DNA of 64,000 nt, from NCBI RefSeq assembly GCF_022539665.2, contig NC_081332.1, forward strand, positions 2,129,773-2,193,772, given 5' to 3'. The position numbers were made by a program, and so were the translations under genes. How positions within the stretch are numbered: position 1 is the stretch's first letter; each line of letters starts with the position of its first letter. This stretch comes from Daphnia carinata. Lineage: Eukaryota > Arthropoda > Branchiopoda > Diplostraca > Daphniidae. Below, piece by piece: positions 1 through 12,557 of this stretch. The notes under the pieces were generated by a model. That model did not search any database, was not told where the DNA came from, and was given only the letters and a program-made list of their open reading frames with translations.

Positions 1-1265
1 ATTCGAATTCGTTTTTTTTTTTTTTGTAAATACGCCAACATTTTCTTTTTAACAGTTTGAGGGGCGGAGTTTAGATTTCTTTCTGCTTTCAGATGCGGTT
101 TTTCGTTTGTGGTTTCGTGTTCGTTCCCTTTCATTTTTTTCAAAAATTTATTTTTATGTATTTTTTTTTTTTTTTTTGAGATTGGATCGATCATCTGACC
201 TTGCCTTATCATCCTGAATTGTATTCTCCCTTGATAGCGATTATAGTCTGGAGAGAAAGTGGCGGTTCGTCGACTTGTTTGTTCCTCCATTTTCAGATGT
301 GTGTGTGTAGTACGCAAGGACCTTGGAACTGGTTTACTGTTGGACCACATTTTCAATATGGGTCCGCCTTTCTCTTGGCGTCCAAAATGAACCGGTCTTT
401 TTTTTTCATCATGCCCTTTGCCTTTACGTCCACTCCAGCTTTACTTTCAACGTAGGGGTTGGTTTATTAAGTGCAACCTATTTTGTCCAACAACTCGTTT
501 TTTTTTTTTTTTTTTTTTTTCCTCCGCGCTCATTCCGGTTTCATTTCAAATAAATGGAGATACAAGCAAGTCGAGAGAAAACAGAAGATCCCAAATTGCC
601 TGGAAAAAAATCGTCACAGAGCGGAAGCTTAATCTAAGGGATGACATGGACTAAATATAAACTATGACGGCGACGGTGTCCACGTGATGCTCACTCTCCC
701 CCAACAAATTCGACTCGTAAGCCACTTCAAGAATTTTTTTGGCGTCCGTGTTCTCAGTGAACTTTGCCCATTTTTTTTTCTTCCCTTTTCTTTATGGCCA
801 GCCACAAATGACACGTTCTAATGATTTCGCCATTCCGGTCTAGCATTTGAGGGGAATGCAAAACTTTTTTTTCTCTCTCGATCGGGTTTCCAGCGCATCG
901 GGTGGACACGTTATGTCTTAGTCAATCGTCGTTCTTGCGTGCATACGCACATGTATGATACACCTAAAAAATTGTTGGGACAGGCAAAAGCTTCTTTTTC
1001 GCAAATTAACCATCAAAACTGATCGTCCGCCAAAGCCGTTGCTATGAACGTTTCATATATTCACGCAGCACGTAAAGAAAAGAGAGAAGCTTTGGGTTGG
1101 GTCGGTTAGTTTGTGTGTGACCGTATTGGCGCTGTGCCACGTACACTGCCTTCGTTTCATGCCCGACTGTACATCCTTATACATTCAAATGGATCTTTCT
1201 TTGTTTTGTTTTTTCCCCCCAAGATGTTGTGTCCTTAACAGAAAACGGTTTTCTGTTTTGTCTAG
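1..1265 (+). other. Intron upstream of the first visible Mnt exon
   Basis: No convincing coding sequence is seen. The stretch has several long T runs and ends in a pyrimidine-rich tract followed by AG at 1264-1265, a good splice acceptor for the exon that starts at 1266. The exon(s) for the basic helix-loop-helix part of the protein must lie left of the window. Confidence 0.6.
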
Positions 1266-3310
1266 ACACTGAAAAGGAAAGAACGTGAATATGAGCACAC
1301 GATGGAACGACTCGCGCGCGAAAAAATTGCCGCCCAGCAGCGATTGGCTGCTTTACGCAAAGAAGTGCCGAGCATTCCGGGCTATAGTGGCGATGCCGGT
1401 TCGCTGGATCTGACCAGTGTCGTACCCGTTGTCCTGCACAGCCAGCAGGTCCAGATGATCCATCAAAGTGAACGTGATTCGCCGTTGACGTTCGCCAACG
1501 TCCAGGCGCACACGATTCGCGAAGAGAATCATTACCGCTTGTCTGGGGGCGCTAGTAGCAGCAGCCGGACTCGCGACGGAGATCAAGAAAGCAATTCCGG
1601 TACGTCTACGGCCTCTGAGGGTGGTGATGCTAGTGACGGTGAAGCACCAACAGCGGACGGGTACGCTCAACGACGTGCTGCTGCTGCTGCTGCACGACCT
1701 CCTACAACAGAACAATTATTAACGACCGCCAGTCAGGCCAACGGGAGACCATTGCCCGCCTCTCCCGTTCCGGGTTCGCTGAAACGTCCGCACGCCGTTG
1801 TAACTAATGGCGGCGGTGCGGAAGAGCTTGGATCCAGCGAGGCGGACCATTCCCGGCCGCACATTAGGTACGTGCGCGCTTCCACGGCGACGACCTCGTT
1901 GGCGTACGCGACGACGACGACAATGTCCCATCCGGCCGCCACGTATGTCACTATGGTGCCGACGACAGCCGGGGGCGTCCTGGAGCTGACGGGCGTCCCT
2001 ATTGAGACGAGGGAAGGTGCCGCCACGATGCCTGGTGGAGGTACGGCGCTTTATCACGTCCGTCATCCGGCCATGTCGTCGGCCATCGCCTTCGCCACCT
2101 CGGCAACTGGACATCACGTCCAGCTAGCCACGCCACAAGTTCTGGCCGCTCACCATGGCGTCCAGCTGCTCACTCATGGCCCATCGCTCAAACTGCTGAC
2201 TGCCGGACCGACGACCGGTTCTGTGCGAGTAATTGCAGCCAGCGACGTTTCTACCTCATTGCAGCCTTTGATGGCTGTGCACACCACTTCTTCCGTTACG
2301 GGTAATTTAATTAGATCTTATCACATGTACCGATTGAATGTACTTCTTGTTGCCTTTCCGTATTGTAGGTAGCAAAAATAGCGAAGAAATCGCTGCGTCC
2401 TTGCTGAACGGAACTGCGGCGACGTCGACATCAGGAACTGTCTTTTGTACTCCGTCCGGTGTAGTGATACCGAGTTTGGTAGCCTTGCCACCCACGGAAG
2501 CATCAGCAAGCAACAATAGTAATAGCAGCAGCAGCAGTAGTAGTTTGCCGACAAATTATGAGCTGCCACGTGTCACCACTTCCGTATCGACTCATTTGAA
2601 AAATTCGTCCACTATTCCTAATAGTTCTGCAGGTATATTTTGCTAGCGATCTCTTAATTTACGTGCCGTGCGTCCTTAACATTGATCTTTGGCTTTCCCG
2701 TTCTGTTGCTCACAGTATTGAGTTTACCCAACGGATTGCTGAAAGCGACGGTTAGTCGCTCGTTGCAACCGGTGACGACCGCAGGTACAAAAAAAAAATG
2801 GATAGATAAATAAACAAGAGATTATTATGAGTCTGGTTTGATTGTGGAATTTTTATTTATAGGTGTGGCACACGTCATGACGCCGATAGCCGTCACGCGG
2901 TCTCTACCTCTGGTCACCAATATGGCCGTTGTGGGGCAACCAGCAAAGCACGTTGCCCATATTCTGACCAATTCCTCCTTGGACAAGGTGATTCATTGTT
3001 TTTAACTACGATTTTTACTTAATGCATTAATCGGTTTGTTTAATTTCATTAATTTCAAATCAAAATTTAAAAAAAATGATACATATAAAAACGAAAGATG
3101 GGACTGCTGAAATCCGGATCGATACCCATCATTGGCGGACAGTATTTGACTCCGGCGACTGGCAGGCATCTTATAAAGCCCGTAGTGGTCGTGGCCGCTT
3201 CACCATCAACGTCGCCGACGACAACACAAGTTGTTGTAGCGCCGCGTGACGGATCGACCACGGCCAACGCTCGTCCATCCACCCCTCAGACAAAGTACCC
3301 TCCGACGTAG
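1266..3310 (+). CDS. Mnt: MAX-binding repressor Mnt, C-terminal part (5 exons)
   Basis: Mnt pairs with Max through a bHLH-leucine zipper, binds E-boxes in the nucleus and represses Myc targets. The exons are 1266-2301, 2369-2632, 2716-2784, 2863-2987 and 3098-3310 (stop TAG). All junctions are GT-AG and in phase, giving 568 residues in the window. The first exon opens with LKRKEREYEHTMERLAREK followed by AAQQRLAALRKE, nearly identical to the zipper end of vertebrate MNT (LKRKEKEYEHEMERLAREK). A Ser/Thr/Glu-rich patch containing STASEG, also seen in vertebrate MNT after the zipper, follows. The rest is Ser/Thr/Ala-rich and low in complexity, with short hydrophobic blocks such as HVAHILTNSSLDK. 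The basic and HLH segments and any N-terminal Sin3-binding motif are outside the window. The last exon has a weak pyrimidine tract, so its acceptor is the least certain junction. Confidence 0.85.
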
Positions 3311-4600
3311 GAAATCGATCCCTTTTGTCCCCCCCCCCTTCTCTTTATTTTTTTCAATCATTATTCGCCTTTTTGTTCGTCTTGAGACGGGCGCGGGGAG
3401 GAGCACACCAACTCGAGTACAAGCCATAGATTTAATTAACATACAAATTATCAATAAATTTACAAAAAATTCATTTCACTTTTTCTTGTTCCCTTAGCCA
3501 ATCATCCGCCGAATGATTTTCCTTTTTTTGATTGTGGTCATTTAACACACACACACACAGAGTGTCTAACTCGCTGGGAGATTGAATCGTTTATTATTCT
3601 TGTCCTTTTTCCTCTTGTTTTTGATTTTGATTTTTTTTTTGGTTTTTTTTTTTTTTGGTAAAAATTCAGTGTGACTGTGTGTGTGTCTTCATTTGTTTGT
3701 TTGAGAGATTCGTGCAGATTGTATCTCTCCTCTAGGACGAACATCTTTATTTTTTATTTTTCCTCTTTTTAATAGCATGTTGTGCTTTGTTAAATTTATT
3801 TATTATTATTTTTTCTTGACCCCCTATTGAGTTTCTTATTCTCTCTGGCTAAAAGTTAACCCTGTGTGTGTTTCGCGCAGAGAATAAAAAAAAAAAGAAA
3901 AAAAAGGAAACGTAAGAAACAAAAACAACAAAACAAAATGAAAGCAAACAAAAGATCCTCCCTTAAAAGCAAATTCAGTTAAAAACTAATTGTGGTGCTC
4001 GACAAATCTCTGCCGAATTGGTCGCACGTTAAATAGATTTTCTTAGGATATAAATTGACATTGCTCGACGACTCGAGACGGTATCAAGAGCGATCGAAGA
4101 TGGCGATCTTTGGACTATTTGATTAGACACAATTTATACATACAACTGTTGTACGACTGGGAATCAATTTTTGTTGTTATCAATGAACGTGTACATAGTG
4201 GACTAAACCGTCTTGTTTTTCTTCTTCTCTTTCCTCGCGTTTGTTCTCTTCAATTCTAAATCTTCAGTGTTTCCTCTGGCGTTTTTTGCGAATTGTATTT
4301 TATAGGCATATTGCAGCCTCTTCTTTACCCTCCCAATTAGTGCAGATTCTCCCTACCCTCTCCAAAATATTTCCATCTCCTTTGTTTGTTTGTTTTTTCA
4401 CTGATCGTGTTTTGTTCTCTATTGTGGTTGAGTGTATTATGTTTATTATTAGACATGTAAATACAATCAGTAATGTATTTCCGCCATCTTTCGTGAACGT
4501 CAAATGTTTCAATCCTTGAAGAGTGCGTCCATGAAAACAGCTGACTAGCACATGGCGGCAGCCGTTCGTTGGCGTCAGCAGCCTAGTCGATGTCGTCTCA
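3311..4600 (+). other. Probable 3' untranslated region of Mnt
   Basis: No coding frame of note. AATAAA hexamers at 3453-3458 and 3883-3888 are candidate polyadenylation signals. CA/GT-rich and T-rich tracts occur around 3540-3900. The end of the transcript cannot be fixed from sequence alone. Confidence 0.45.
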
Positions 4601-6000
4601 TTTGTAATACAGTAAAATCCTCTTGTTAAGCCTGATCAAAAACTAATAGGCTAGACTTCTTCATTCTCCCAAGAATCCGCCAGACGCTAGTGGAACACGT
4701 TATATTGAACAATACGGCACGTTTTCACTTTAGGGTTCCCTTATATTTCAAGTAAGTAATGAATTTAAGCATGTCAACCACGATGCAGAACGTCGTTAGA
4801 CTCCACTTTCTCGTTAATTCTTATAGACTATTCTCTAGTTTGCCATTTCTATTGGTAATCATATAGATATCCTCTTCTGCCACCTCGTGGCAACGTACTT
4901 TTTATTTTATCAAAGTCGGTAAAGAACGAAATATCATGAAATTCGTTAAAAGTCACATATGACACTCAAAATCGAATACTTATTTTGAATTTCGCCATTA
5001 AGTATACTAGGGGTAGAAACGAACTGCACAACAACTTGAATTACGCACGTTAAGCTCCAGAGATGGCGTCTTGAACCAAATCGTCTGTACGGAGCGTGCT
5101 GGCGAAAAGTGACGTGGGTTGTAGTGCAATATTAGACCACTGGTAGCCCTTCAGAATACTACTATTTGGTGCCGCACAGCGTTTCGCATTTTAGCAGCTG
5201 AGGGTCTCAATGCATCTTAGCGACACCCATGTGACTGAATGCTCTGTGGTAGCTTACTAGCGAAAATTGTAAATGCTTTCGAAACTTGATCATAGTGCCG
5301 TGACCATCCTCTGTTTAATTGTTTTAGTCTAAATTTAATTGTTCGAGCAATATCTATTGCAAAGAAGTGTGGGCTTTCGTTGCACTATAAGAATCAACAC
5401 GAGGTTATGCCAGTGATTCAGGAAAGGGTGTCCAGATCACGCATCGTACGCATTGTCTGGCGTAGGACATTTTCATTGGCAAATCGATAACCAGAATGAA
5501 GGTTATGAACAGTGTCTAAATCTGTCTTCAACATGCAGCATCAATTGCATGAAACATCAAATTCATTGTATTGTACTGGTGGTATAAGGTATAACCAAAC
5601 ACACATTCATATCCATACATGCTTGAGAATGTTTTATTTAGATGTGAAATTGATTATTTTTTTACAGTGACCAGAATAACAAAAAAGTAGAATGAATTGT
5701 GATCGAAATGTGGGAGAATGAGCCATACTGCCGTTGATTTGAAAAATGGTACGTGGAGAAAAGGTAACCTTAAACCAATAGCGTGCAGAGGTTGTATTTT
5801 GGCAAATAGTTCTGAACAATTGCAAGTTCATTTTATGAAGGACAGAAAATTAGGAATCTTAGAAGGAATCCTGATAGATAATTGACTTAGAAATTGTTTC
5901 TTGTTTTAACACTTTTCATTGAGTGTATGTGGTAAGTAAGCTGTTACACTTTTGTTTTGGTTTTTAGGTTAATTTCACATAATTGAAATCAATTTTACAG

Positions 6001-6435
6001 ATCTTTTCTATCTGCTATCAAAGCCGGACATCATAGACCTTTCCCACTTGGCTGGTTTTTCGGTGGATGGTCCACATTCACCATTCCACACATACAGCAA
6101 GTATGAAGTAATCATGATGCAAACTGACTTTGATCTAAACTATTTGTAGGTAATCCTTTGTTGATATGTTCAATATTGTTTAAGGGTTACATTGATATTA
6201 TTGTTCGCAGTACACACAAGAATTTCGTGGTGTCTCCTGAGAATATATCATGTCTTCCAGTCCAGGTAATAAACATTTAATAGGTGATCATTAACAAACT
6301 GGGCTTTTTATAGGCTCATAATAGATATGTTAAGTTGCTAACTTTTAATGCCCTGGAAATCCAAATAATCTGCGTTCTCCTGAAAAGGCTGTGGATTTAG
6401 CTGAGTATCCAGAAAAATGGTCATTCGAATCGTAG
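6001..6435 (+). pseudogene. Exon remnants of an unidentified gene, left-arm copy
   Basis: A pyrimidine tract and AG at 5999-6000 precede a frame reading LFYLLSKPDIIDLSHLAGFS then a stretch ending MMQTDFDLNYL. It ends either at a stop (TAG 6147-6149) or at a donor GT at 6146. A second in-phase exon, 6211-6265, reads THKNFVVSPENISCLPVQ before GTAATA. A third frame, 6352-6435, reads PGNPNNLRSPEKAVDLAEY and ends KWSFES with a TAG stop. The text looks like real protein rather than chance, but I do not recognise the family. The second exon lacks about 42 bases present in the right-arm copy. Most likely the debris of a host gene or transposon gene duplicated with the arm. Confidence 0.4.
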
Positions 6436-6754
6436 GTAATCTCAATCGGATTTAAAGCGATATTCATTTAATAGTGGTTTTTCAAAAACTTTTAAAAATT
6501 TGCGAGTGTGGTCGGGAAGCATCAGCGCACCAAGGAGATAGCACACATCAAATGCACTTGCACTAGTTAAACAAGGTTCTTATTGTTATATTTTTTTTGT
6601 ATAAGTAGCAACGTAATTAAAGCGTATTGATTGATTACATTTTTTAAAATATACAGGATACGTTATCCCATATAAAACGAATGTTGTCTCCAACTTCAAC
6701 GGTTTCCTGATTGCTGATTGAAGTCGATTGATAAAAAATGGTTTGATTCTTGTA

Positions 6755-6868
6755 TTAATTCTTCTTAAAATATATATCAACCGCATCAATGACTGACTTG
6801 GTAAATTTCGTAACACAGTTAGGACACTCGGACGGTTGCTGCTCGGGAGGCAAAGTTGTTTTCGACAT
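6755..6868 (-). CDS. Small CxxC ORF, left-arm copy (37 codons)
   Basis: An ATG-started frame reading MSKTTLPPEQQPSECPNCVT then KFTKSVIDAVDIYFKKN and a TAA stop. It is also present, intact, in the right arm at 13021-13134. A single C-x-x-C pair is visible. It could be the first exon of a spliced gene, a small peptide or chance. I do not recognise it. Preservation in both arms is weak support because the arms are near-identical overall. Confidence 0.25.
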   Translation of the reverse strand: MSKTTLPPEQQPSECPNCVTKFTKSVIDAVDIYFKKN

Positions 6869-7038
6869 CGAGAGGAGACTGGAGGAACAGACTCAGAATT
6901 GAAGAATGAACGTTGAGATGCGTCCGCGGTACTATTCTGGCATTTGCACTCTATGTATCATCGTTAACGTTAGAAGGGTTATTAACACTTTTGCATAGTT
7001 ACTTTAATCTGTTGAAGACGAATAATTCAGTTGTGTAG

Positions 7039-7109
7039 TGATCATAGCTTAATGGTAGAGCGTCTGATTGCTACGCTGAAGTCTCTGGGTTCAAGTCCTA
7101 GAATTATGA
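7039..7109 (+). tRNA. tRNA-like sequence 1, left arm
   Basis: A TAGCTTAATGG block (7045-7055) matches the polymerase III A box and GGTTCAAGTCC (7088-7098) matches the B box, at tRNA spacing. The D stem and T stem can pair. The acceptor stem pairs poorly and the anticodon stem is ambiguous, so this is a relic or tRNA-like element rather than a working tRNA gene. Confidence 0.35.
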
Positions 7110-7264
7110 GATGGAAGGTACAGAAGAAGCTCTAATACAAATATCATACAGATATAAAGGTGCACGATGTCTTTCAATAAATCAGTTATTTCCTGTTCGA
7201 AAAAGTTTTAATATTTCAATTTGTGATGAATAGACATATCACCAATTACACTGAACATTGAGCT

Positions 7265-7332
7265 TTCATGGGAATCGAACCTCATACAATTGAGACTCCA
7301 TGCCAACGTTCTTCCGTTGACCCATGACCGGT
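7265..7332 (-). tRNA. tRNA-like sequence 2, left arm
   Basis: On the minus strand GGTTCGATTCCC forms a B-box/T-loop, with an A-box-like TCATGGGTCAACGG upstream at the normal distance. The anticodon stem is degenerate. Mirrored at 12558-12626. Confidence 0.3.
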
Positions 7333-7421
7333 TGTACTTTGTGAGAGTGATATTCGAAAGCCTATCAACGCACGCAGTGCAAACAAGGATATTAGAGAGT
7401 ACCTAGTGAAATGGAATCAAC

Positions 7422-7493
7422 AAAGGTAGTCTAGTGGCAAAGCATCGGCATAGCATGCTAAAGGTCTATGGTTCAATACCCAACTCAGTTATA
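7422..7493 (+). tRNA. tRNA-like sequence 3, left arm
   Basis: A-box-like TAGTCTAGTGG and B-box-like GGTTCAATACCC at tRNA spacing, with a possible anticodon loop ATAGCAT (anticodon AGC, alanine). Stems are imperfect. Mirrored at 12395-12469. Confidence 0.3.
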
Positions 7494-7635
7494 AGAAACA
7501 CCCTTACGAATAAATGAAAGAAATCGAATAAATGCAAAACACTTTATTGTCCCTCCTTCCACCCACAATTCCACCACTTTTTTTTCATTTCACAAATACA
7601 AGACAACAAACATATAACACATACATAAATACAAC

Positions 7636-7960
7636 TAACTCGTTGGCTGCCACGCCACTACAAACTACATTCGCTACATCGCCATCAGACAGATGACGAC
7701 CAAGGGGGACTTGTCCGAAGACAAGTCCGGGCTGACACGATGATGGAAGCCATTACGGGAATGCACACCCTGGCAACCATCACCGCATCGACAAGGGGAA
7801 AGTTCCTACTGGTGCATTGCCTCGACGATCGACGTTGCGCCACACGGCTTGTGCAACTGTCCCACCCATGGCATATAGACCATTGGGCAGAACAGCGCTG
7901 CCGGACCCTAACTAGCTAAAAAAAAAAAGGGGATCACAGTGGGTGGCAGCCAACGAGTTA
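7636..7960. mobile_element. 325 bp MITE with 18 bp terminal inverted repeats, left-arm copy
   Basis: It begins TAACTCGTTGGCTGCCAC and ends with the exact inverse GTGGCAGCCAACGAGTTA. There is no coding capacity. At 7707-7728 there is a perfect 9 bp hairpin closed by a CGAA tetraloop. A copy of the same length lies at 11929-12253 in the other arm. The ends could include a TA or TAA target duplication, which would suit a Tc1/mariner-like or related non-autonomous element; the superfamily is not certain. Confidence 0.7.
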
Positions 7961-7984
7961 ATTGGCAATACACATTAGACACAT

Positions 7985-8220
7985 TACATAATACAACGAT
8001 ACCGCGAAGACCACGAGGCGAAGACGGGGCGACCACTAGGCGGCGACGGGCTGACAAGCGAAGGGAAGACTGGGCGACAGGCGAAGCGATGACGGGGCGG
8101 CGGGCGAAGCGATGACGGGCGAAGCGATGATGGGGCGGCGGCGAAGCGATGACGGGCCAAGCGACGACGGGATGACGGATGAGACGATGACGGGCGATGA
8201 CGGGCGAGATGATGAACGGG
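7985..8220. repeat. GAAGCGATGACGGG-type minisatellite, left arm
   Basis: Imperfect tandem copies built on GAAGCGATGACGGG with GGCGGCGGGC interruptions. The right-arm partner (11640-11885) is longer by roughly 60 bases, so copy number has changed since the arms were duplicated. Frames read through it give Arg/Pro/Ser-rich peptides that I treat as non-coding. Confidence 0.7.
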
Positions 8221-9660
8221 TTTTTTTTTATTAGCCGTGTTATCGGCAGACTGGGACAATTGTAGGGCCGGCAATTTTTTTGGGAGAAGACGAGGGGTTG
8301 GGGGTCCTACAATAAGATGTTACGTTTTTAGAAACAATACTGGATAAGAAAGAAATTAAAATACCAAAGAGTAGTGGTTTTGAAGTCCACATCGAAGTGT
8401 GTTTGCTGGTTAAGTAAAAATGAAAAGAAGATTGCTAAACTGGTGGTTGTTAACCGTTGGCAACACAATAGAGAGAAAAATGCTGCATTTGTCACATTTG
8501 AACTCACATAAGGTGATAAGTGGGCCAAGAATGAGCTTTCCTCAGGGCCAGCATCATTTGCAGTTTTAGTTTACAAGCTAGAAATAAAGGAAGAATTGTC
8601 CCTACTTTGACATTGCAAGCCAAAATATAAGTTTAATACCTAACCCCCAACACGAAATCATGCCATTTGACGGGTTGAGTGGAAATAGCAAGATGATTGC
8701 ATATCAGCATCCTTTTGCAAATTTAATGAGCTATTTCTTAACAGCAGAATCATGGCAGATGGATTCTGATTGCTAAAATTTAAGTCTAATACCTCTCAAT
8801 GAGCGACAGGAAACCATGATGAAATCCATGAATAAGAAGAATCCAATAGTTTGGATTTGGCAGCGGGCATGGCTGATAAAAAAAATTACCTGCTACACAA
8901 AAAGTTATCCATTGATATGCTTCACTTGATCAACACAAAAAAGGAAAACACTTAATTGGAGATAGCACACCATTTGATTTGATCGAACTTTTACGAGCAC
9001 AAAATAGTTTAATTTTTGACACTACGGCTGATGAACTTGCATTGCCATCTAGCGGAAATTCAATTTCGTCAAATTTTAAAATAAGCCCCACTAAATAAGC
9101 TCGACCAAATAAGCCCGACTTTTCCAAGTTTTTAAATTTATGTTTGAAACCTAGATATTGTCCAAGGAATATTCTTTTTCAAGCGCAACAGCAAAGTGAA
9201 TCAACTACTATTTGCAGGACAAAGCGCTTAACATGTCGTAGATAAGCAGCTCGCACAATCAGCAAATAGTGACATAGCAAACTAAACACGCAAAAAGCCA
9301 CCACACCGTACGCTTATGATTAAAAGGCTTAAAATGTTTGGGGTATTAATGTTCATTTTTTACTTTTGGGCGAAGTCGGAAAAAAAAATACCAGAAGTCA
9401 CCGGAAGTAGCCTATATCTCCAGAAATAATGAGCCCATAACAAAACGAATACGATTTTCGTGATCCTCGTGAAATTTTAGGTGTGTCTGACCTGTTTTGA
9501 CCTGTTTTTGGCGAAAAGTCCAATTTGACGAAAATCGCGATTTTTCCTGAACTATAGTTCAGTATTGTAAAATTTTACAGTTCGATTTTTGACGATTTTT
9601 TACCACTTTAAATCATTAGCACAAATATTTTCTACTGACACATGGACTCGACCCCAAATT

Positions 9661-10200
9661 CCACCAATTCCATGCTATCCTCATTACTACTCTTGGTAAA
9701 CTTTATGCTCACACAGCAAGATTGTAATAAACAAACTATTGACATGCCTTACAAAGTCTAACTACGCCCGCCAGATGCCAGTAATTCATTGTTATGAAAA
9801 GTTGTGTCACAATTGTGCTGGTGCTGTAGGTTTTCATTAAGTAATAATGTGAATTAACGAGTTTAACACGTGAAGCTGAAAAATTCTGATGAATATCAAA
9901 TAAAGGTTTTAACATATTTGCTTGCATTATTATATTTGTGCTAATGATTTAAAGTGGTAAATAAGTCGTACCTGAAAACTGAACTTTAAGAACTGTAAAA
10001 GGCCATGTTATGTTTTTTTTTACAATACTTTGCGTTTGAAACTACACAGATCTTGTGAACCTTGTAAAGAAGAATATAGTTCATTTTTTAAATTTCGCAA
10101 ATTTTAACTTCCGGTTTAAGATCCGGTTTCAAAATGGCTAATAACTCACTACATATTGGTCTGAACGAAAATAGACCGACATTTTCGTAATCCTCGTGAA
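9661..10200. other. Spacer of the large inverted duplication
   Basis: About 540 bases not shared between the arms. A 31 bp inverted repeat pairs 9598-9628, just inside the left arm, with 9932-9962 in the spacer. The self-complementary CTGAACTATAGTTCAG occurs at about 9548-9563 and again at about 10264. Copies of a CGAGGATYACGAAAA-like phrase occur on both sides of the spacer. No coding sequence is seen. Confidence 0.6.
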
Positions 10201-11639
10201 ATTTGGGGTCGAGTCCATGTGTCAGTAGAAAATACCCGAAAATCGTCAAAAATCGCAAATTTCCCTGAACTATAGTTCAGGAAAAATCACGATTTTCGTC
10301 AAATTGGACTTTTCGCCAAAAACAGGTCAAAACAGGTCAGACACACCTAAAATTTCACGAGGATCACGAAAATCGTATTCGTTTTGTTATGGGCTCATTA
10401 TTTCTGGAGATATAGGCTACTTCCGGTGACTTCTGGTATTTTTTTTTTCCGACTTCGCCCAAAAGTAAAAAATGAATATTAATACCCCAAACATTTTAAG
10501 CCTTTTAATCATAAGCGTACGGTGTGGTGGCGTTTTGCGTGTTTAGTTTGCAATGTCACTGTTTGCTGATTGTGCGAGTTGCTTATCTACGACATGTTAA
10601 GCGCTTTGTCCTGCAAATAGTAGTTGATTCACTTTGCTGTTGCGCTTGAAAAAGAACATTCCTTGGACAATATCTAGGTTTCAAACATAAATTTAAAAAC
10701 TTGGAAAAGTCGGGCTTATTTGGTCGAGCTTATTTAGTGGGGCTTATTTTAAAATTTGACGAAATTGAATTTCCGCTAGATGGCAATGCAAGTTCATCAG
10801 CCGTAGTGTCAAAAATTAAACTATTTTGTGCTCGTAGAAGTTCGATCAAATCAAATGGTGTGCTATCTCCAATTAAGTGTTTTCCTTCTTTGTGTTGATC
10901 AAGTGAAGCATTTCAATGGAGAACTTTTTGTGTAGCAGGTAATTTTTTTTATCAGCCATGCCCGCTGCCAAATCCAAACTATTGGATACTTCTTATTCAT
11001 GGATTTCATCATGGTTTCCTGTCGCTCATTGAGAGGTATAAGACTTAAATTTTAGCAATCTGAATCCATCTGCCATGATTCTGCTGTTAAGAAATAGCCC
11101 ATTAAATTTGCAAAAGGATGCTGATATGCAATCATCTTGCTATTTCCACTCAACCCGTCAAATGGCATGATTTCGTTTTGGGGGTTAGGTATTAAACTTA
11201 TATTTTGGCTTGCAATGTCAAAGTGGGGACAATTCTTCCTTTATTTCTAGCTTGTAAACTAAAACTGCAAACGATGCTGGCCCTGAGGAAAGCTCATTCT
11301 TGGCCCACTTATCACCTTATGTGAGTTCAAATGTGACAAATGCAGCATTTTTCTCTCTATTGTGTTGCCAACGGTTAACAACCACCAGTTTAGCAATCTT
11401 CTTTTCATTTTTACTTAACCAGCAAACACACTTCGATGTGGACTTCAAAACCACTACTCTTTTTGGTATTTTAATTTCTTTCTTATCCAGTATTGTTTCT
11501 AAAAACGTAACATCTTATTGTAGGACCCCCAACCCCTCGTCTTCTCCCAAAAAAATTGCCGGCCCTACAATTGTCCCAGTCTGCCGATAACACGGCTAAT
11601 AAAAAAAAGCCCGTTCATCATCTCGCCCGTCATCGTCTC

Positions 11640-11885
11640 ATCCGTCATCCCGTCGTCGATTGGCCCGTCATCGCTTCGCCGCCGCCCCATCATCGCTTCG
11701 CCCGTCATCGCTTCGCCCGCCGCCCCGTCATCGCTTCGCCCGCCGCCCCGTCATCGCTTCGCCCGCCGCCCCGTCATCGCTTCGCCTGTCGCCCAGTCTT
11801 CCCTTCGCCTGTCGCCCAGTCTTCCCTTCGCTTGTCAGCCCGTCGCCGCCTAGTGGTCGCCCCGTCTTCGCCTCGTGGTCTTCGC
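11640..11885. repeat. CATCGCTTCGCCCG-type minisatellite, right arm
   Basis: Reverse-complement partner of 7985-8220 with extra units: CCGTCATCGCTTCGCCCGCCG is repeated with little change at 11700-11800, then CCCAGTCTTCCCTTCGCCTGT twice. It is expanded relative to the left arm. Confidence 0.7.
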
Positions 11886-11928
11886 GGTATCGTTGTATTA
11901 TGTAATGTGTCTAATGTGTATTGCCAAT

Positions 11929-12253
11929 TAACTCGTTGGCTGCCACCCACTGTGATCCCCTTTTTTTTTTTAGCTAGTTAGGGTCCGGCAGCGCTGTTCT
12001 GCCCAATGGTCTATATGCCATGGGTGGGACAGTTGCACAAGCCGTGTGGCGCAACGTCGATCGTCGAGGCAATGCACCAGTAGGAACTTTCCCCTTGTCG
12101 ATGCGGTGATGGTTGCCAGGGTGTGCATTCCCGTAATGGCTTCCATCATCGTGTCAGCCCGGACTTGTCTTCGGACAAGTCCCCCTTGGTCGTCATCTGT
12201 CTGATGGCGATGTAGCGAATGTAGTTTGTAGTGGCGTGGCAGCCAACGAGTTA
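11929..12253. mobile_element. 325 bp MITE, right-arm copy
   Basis: Same 18 bp ends, same length and same central CGAA hairpin as 7636-7960, in inverted orientation. It was carried along when the arms were duplicated rather than inserted twice, because its position within the arm is the same. Confidence 0.7.
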
Positions 12254-12394
12254 GTTGTATTTATGTATGTGTTATATGTTTGTTGTATTGTATTTGTGAA
12301 ATGAAAACAAAGTGGTGGAATTGTGGGTGGAAGGAGGGACAATAAAATGTTTTGCATTTATTCAATTTCTTTCATTTATTCGTAAGGGTGTTTC

Positions 12395-12469
12395 TTATAA
12401 CTGAGTTGGGTATTGAACCATAGACCTTTAGCATGCTATGCCGATGCTTTGCCACTAGACTACCTTTGT
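12395..12469 (-). tRNA. tRNA-like sequence 3, right arm
   Basis: Inverted copy of the sequence at 7422-7493, keeping the A-box and B-box blocks and the possible AGC anticodon loop. Confidence 0.3.
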
Positions 12470-12557
12470 TGATTCCATTTCACTAGGTACTCTCTAATAT
12501 CCTTGTTTGCACTGCGTGCGTTGATAGGCTTTCGAATATCACTCTCACAATGTACAA

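Larger units (their letters stand above)
4725..9660 (+). repeat. Left arm of a ~11 kb inverted duplication
   Basis: The reverse complement of this stretch reappears at 10201-15685 in the same order with scattered substitutions and indels. Anchor pairs are 4761-4778 with 15621-15638, 5634-5831 with 14100-14297, 6755-6868 with 13021-13134, 7636-7960 with 11929-12253, 9044-9055 with 10773-10784, and 9641-9650 with 10210-10219. The coordinate sum of paired positions drifts from about 19,830 near the centre to about 20,400 at the ends. This is because the right arm carries extra minisatellite units. The outer end near 4725 is fuzzy: similarity fades over about 50 bases. Confidence 0.9.

Noticed and set aside
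1353-2117. Long minus-strand frames opposite the first Mnt exon
   Set aside because: Shadows of the plus-strand coding exon; Arg/Ser-rich text with no family features and no splice support.
7984-8274. Arg/Pro/Ser-rich frame over the minisatellite (also 11556-11981)
   Set aside because: Low-complexity translation of tandem repeats; frames and lengths differ between the arms.
9026-9060. CTGATGA followed by GAAA, resembling a hammerhead ribozyme core
   Set aside because: The bases between the two blocks do not form the required stem II hairpin, and no properly placed cleavage triplet closes stem III.
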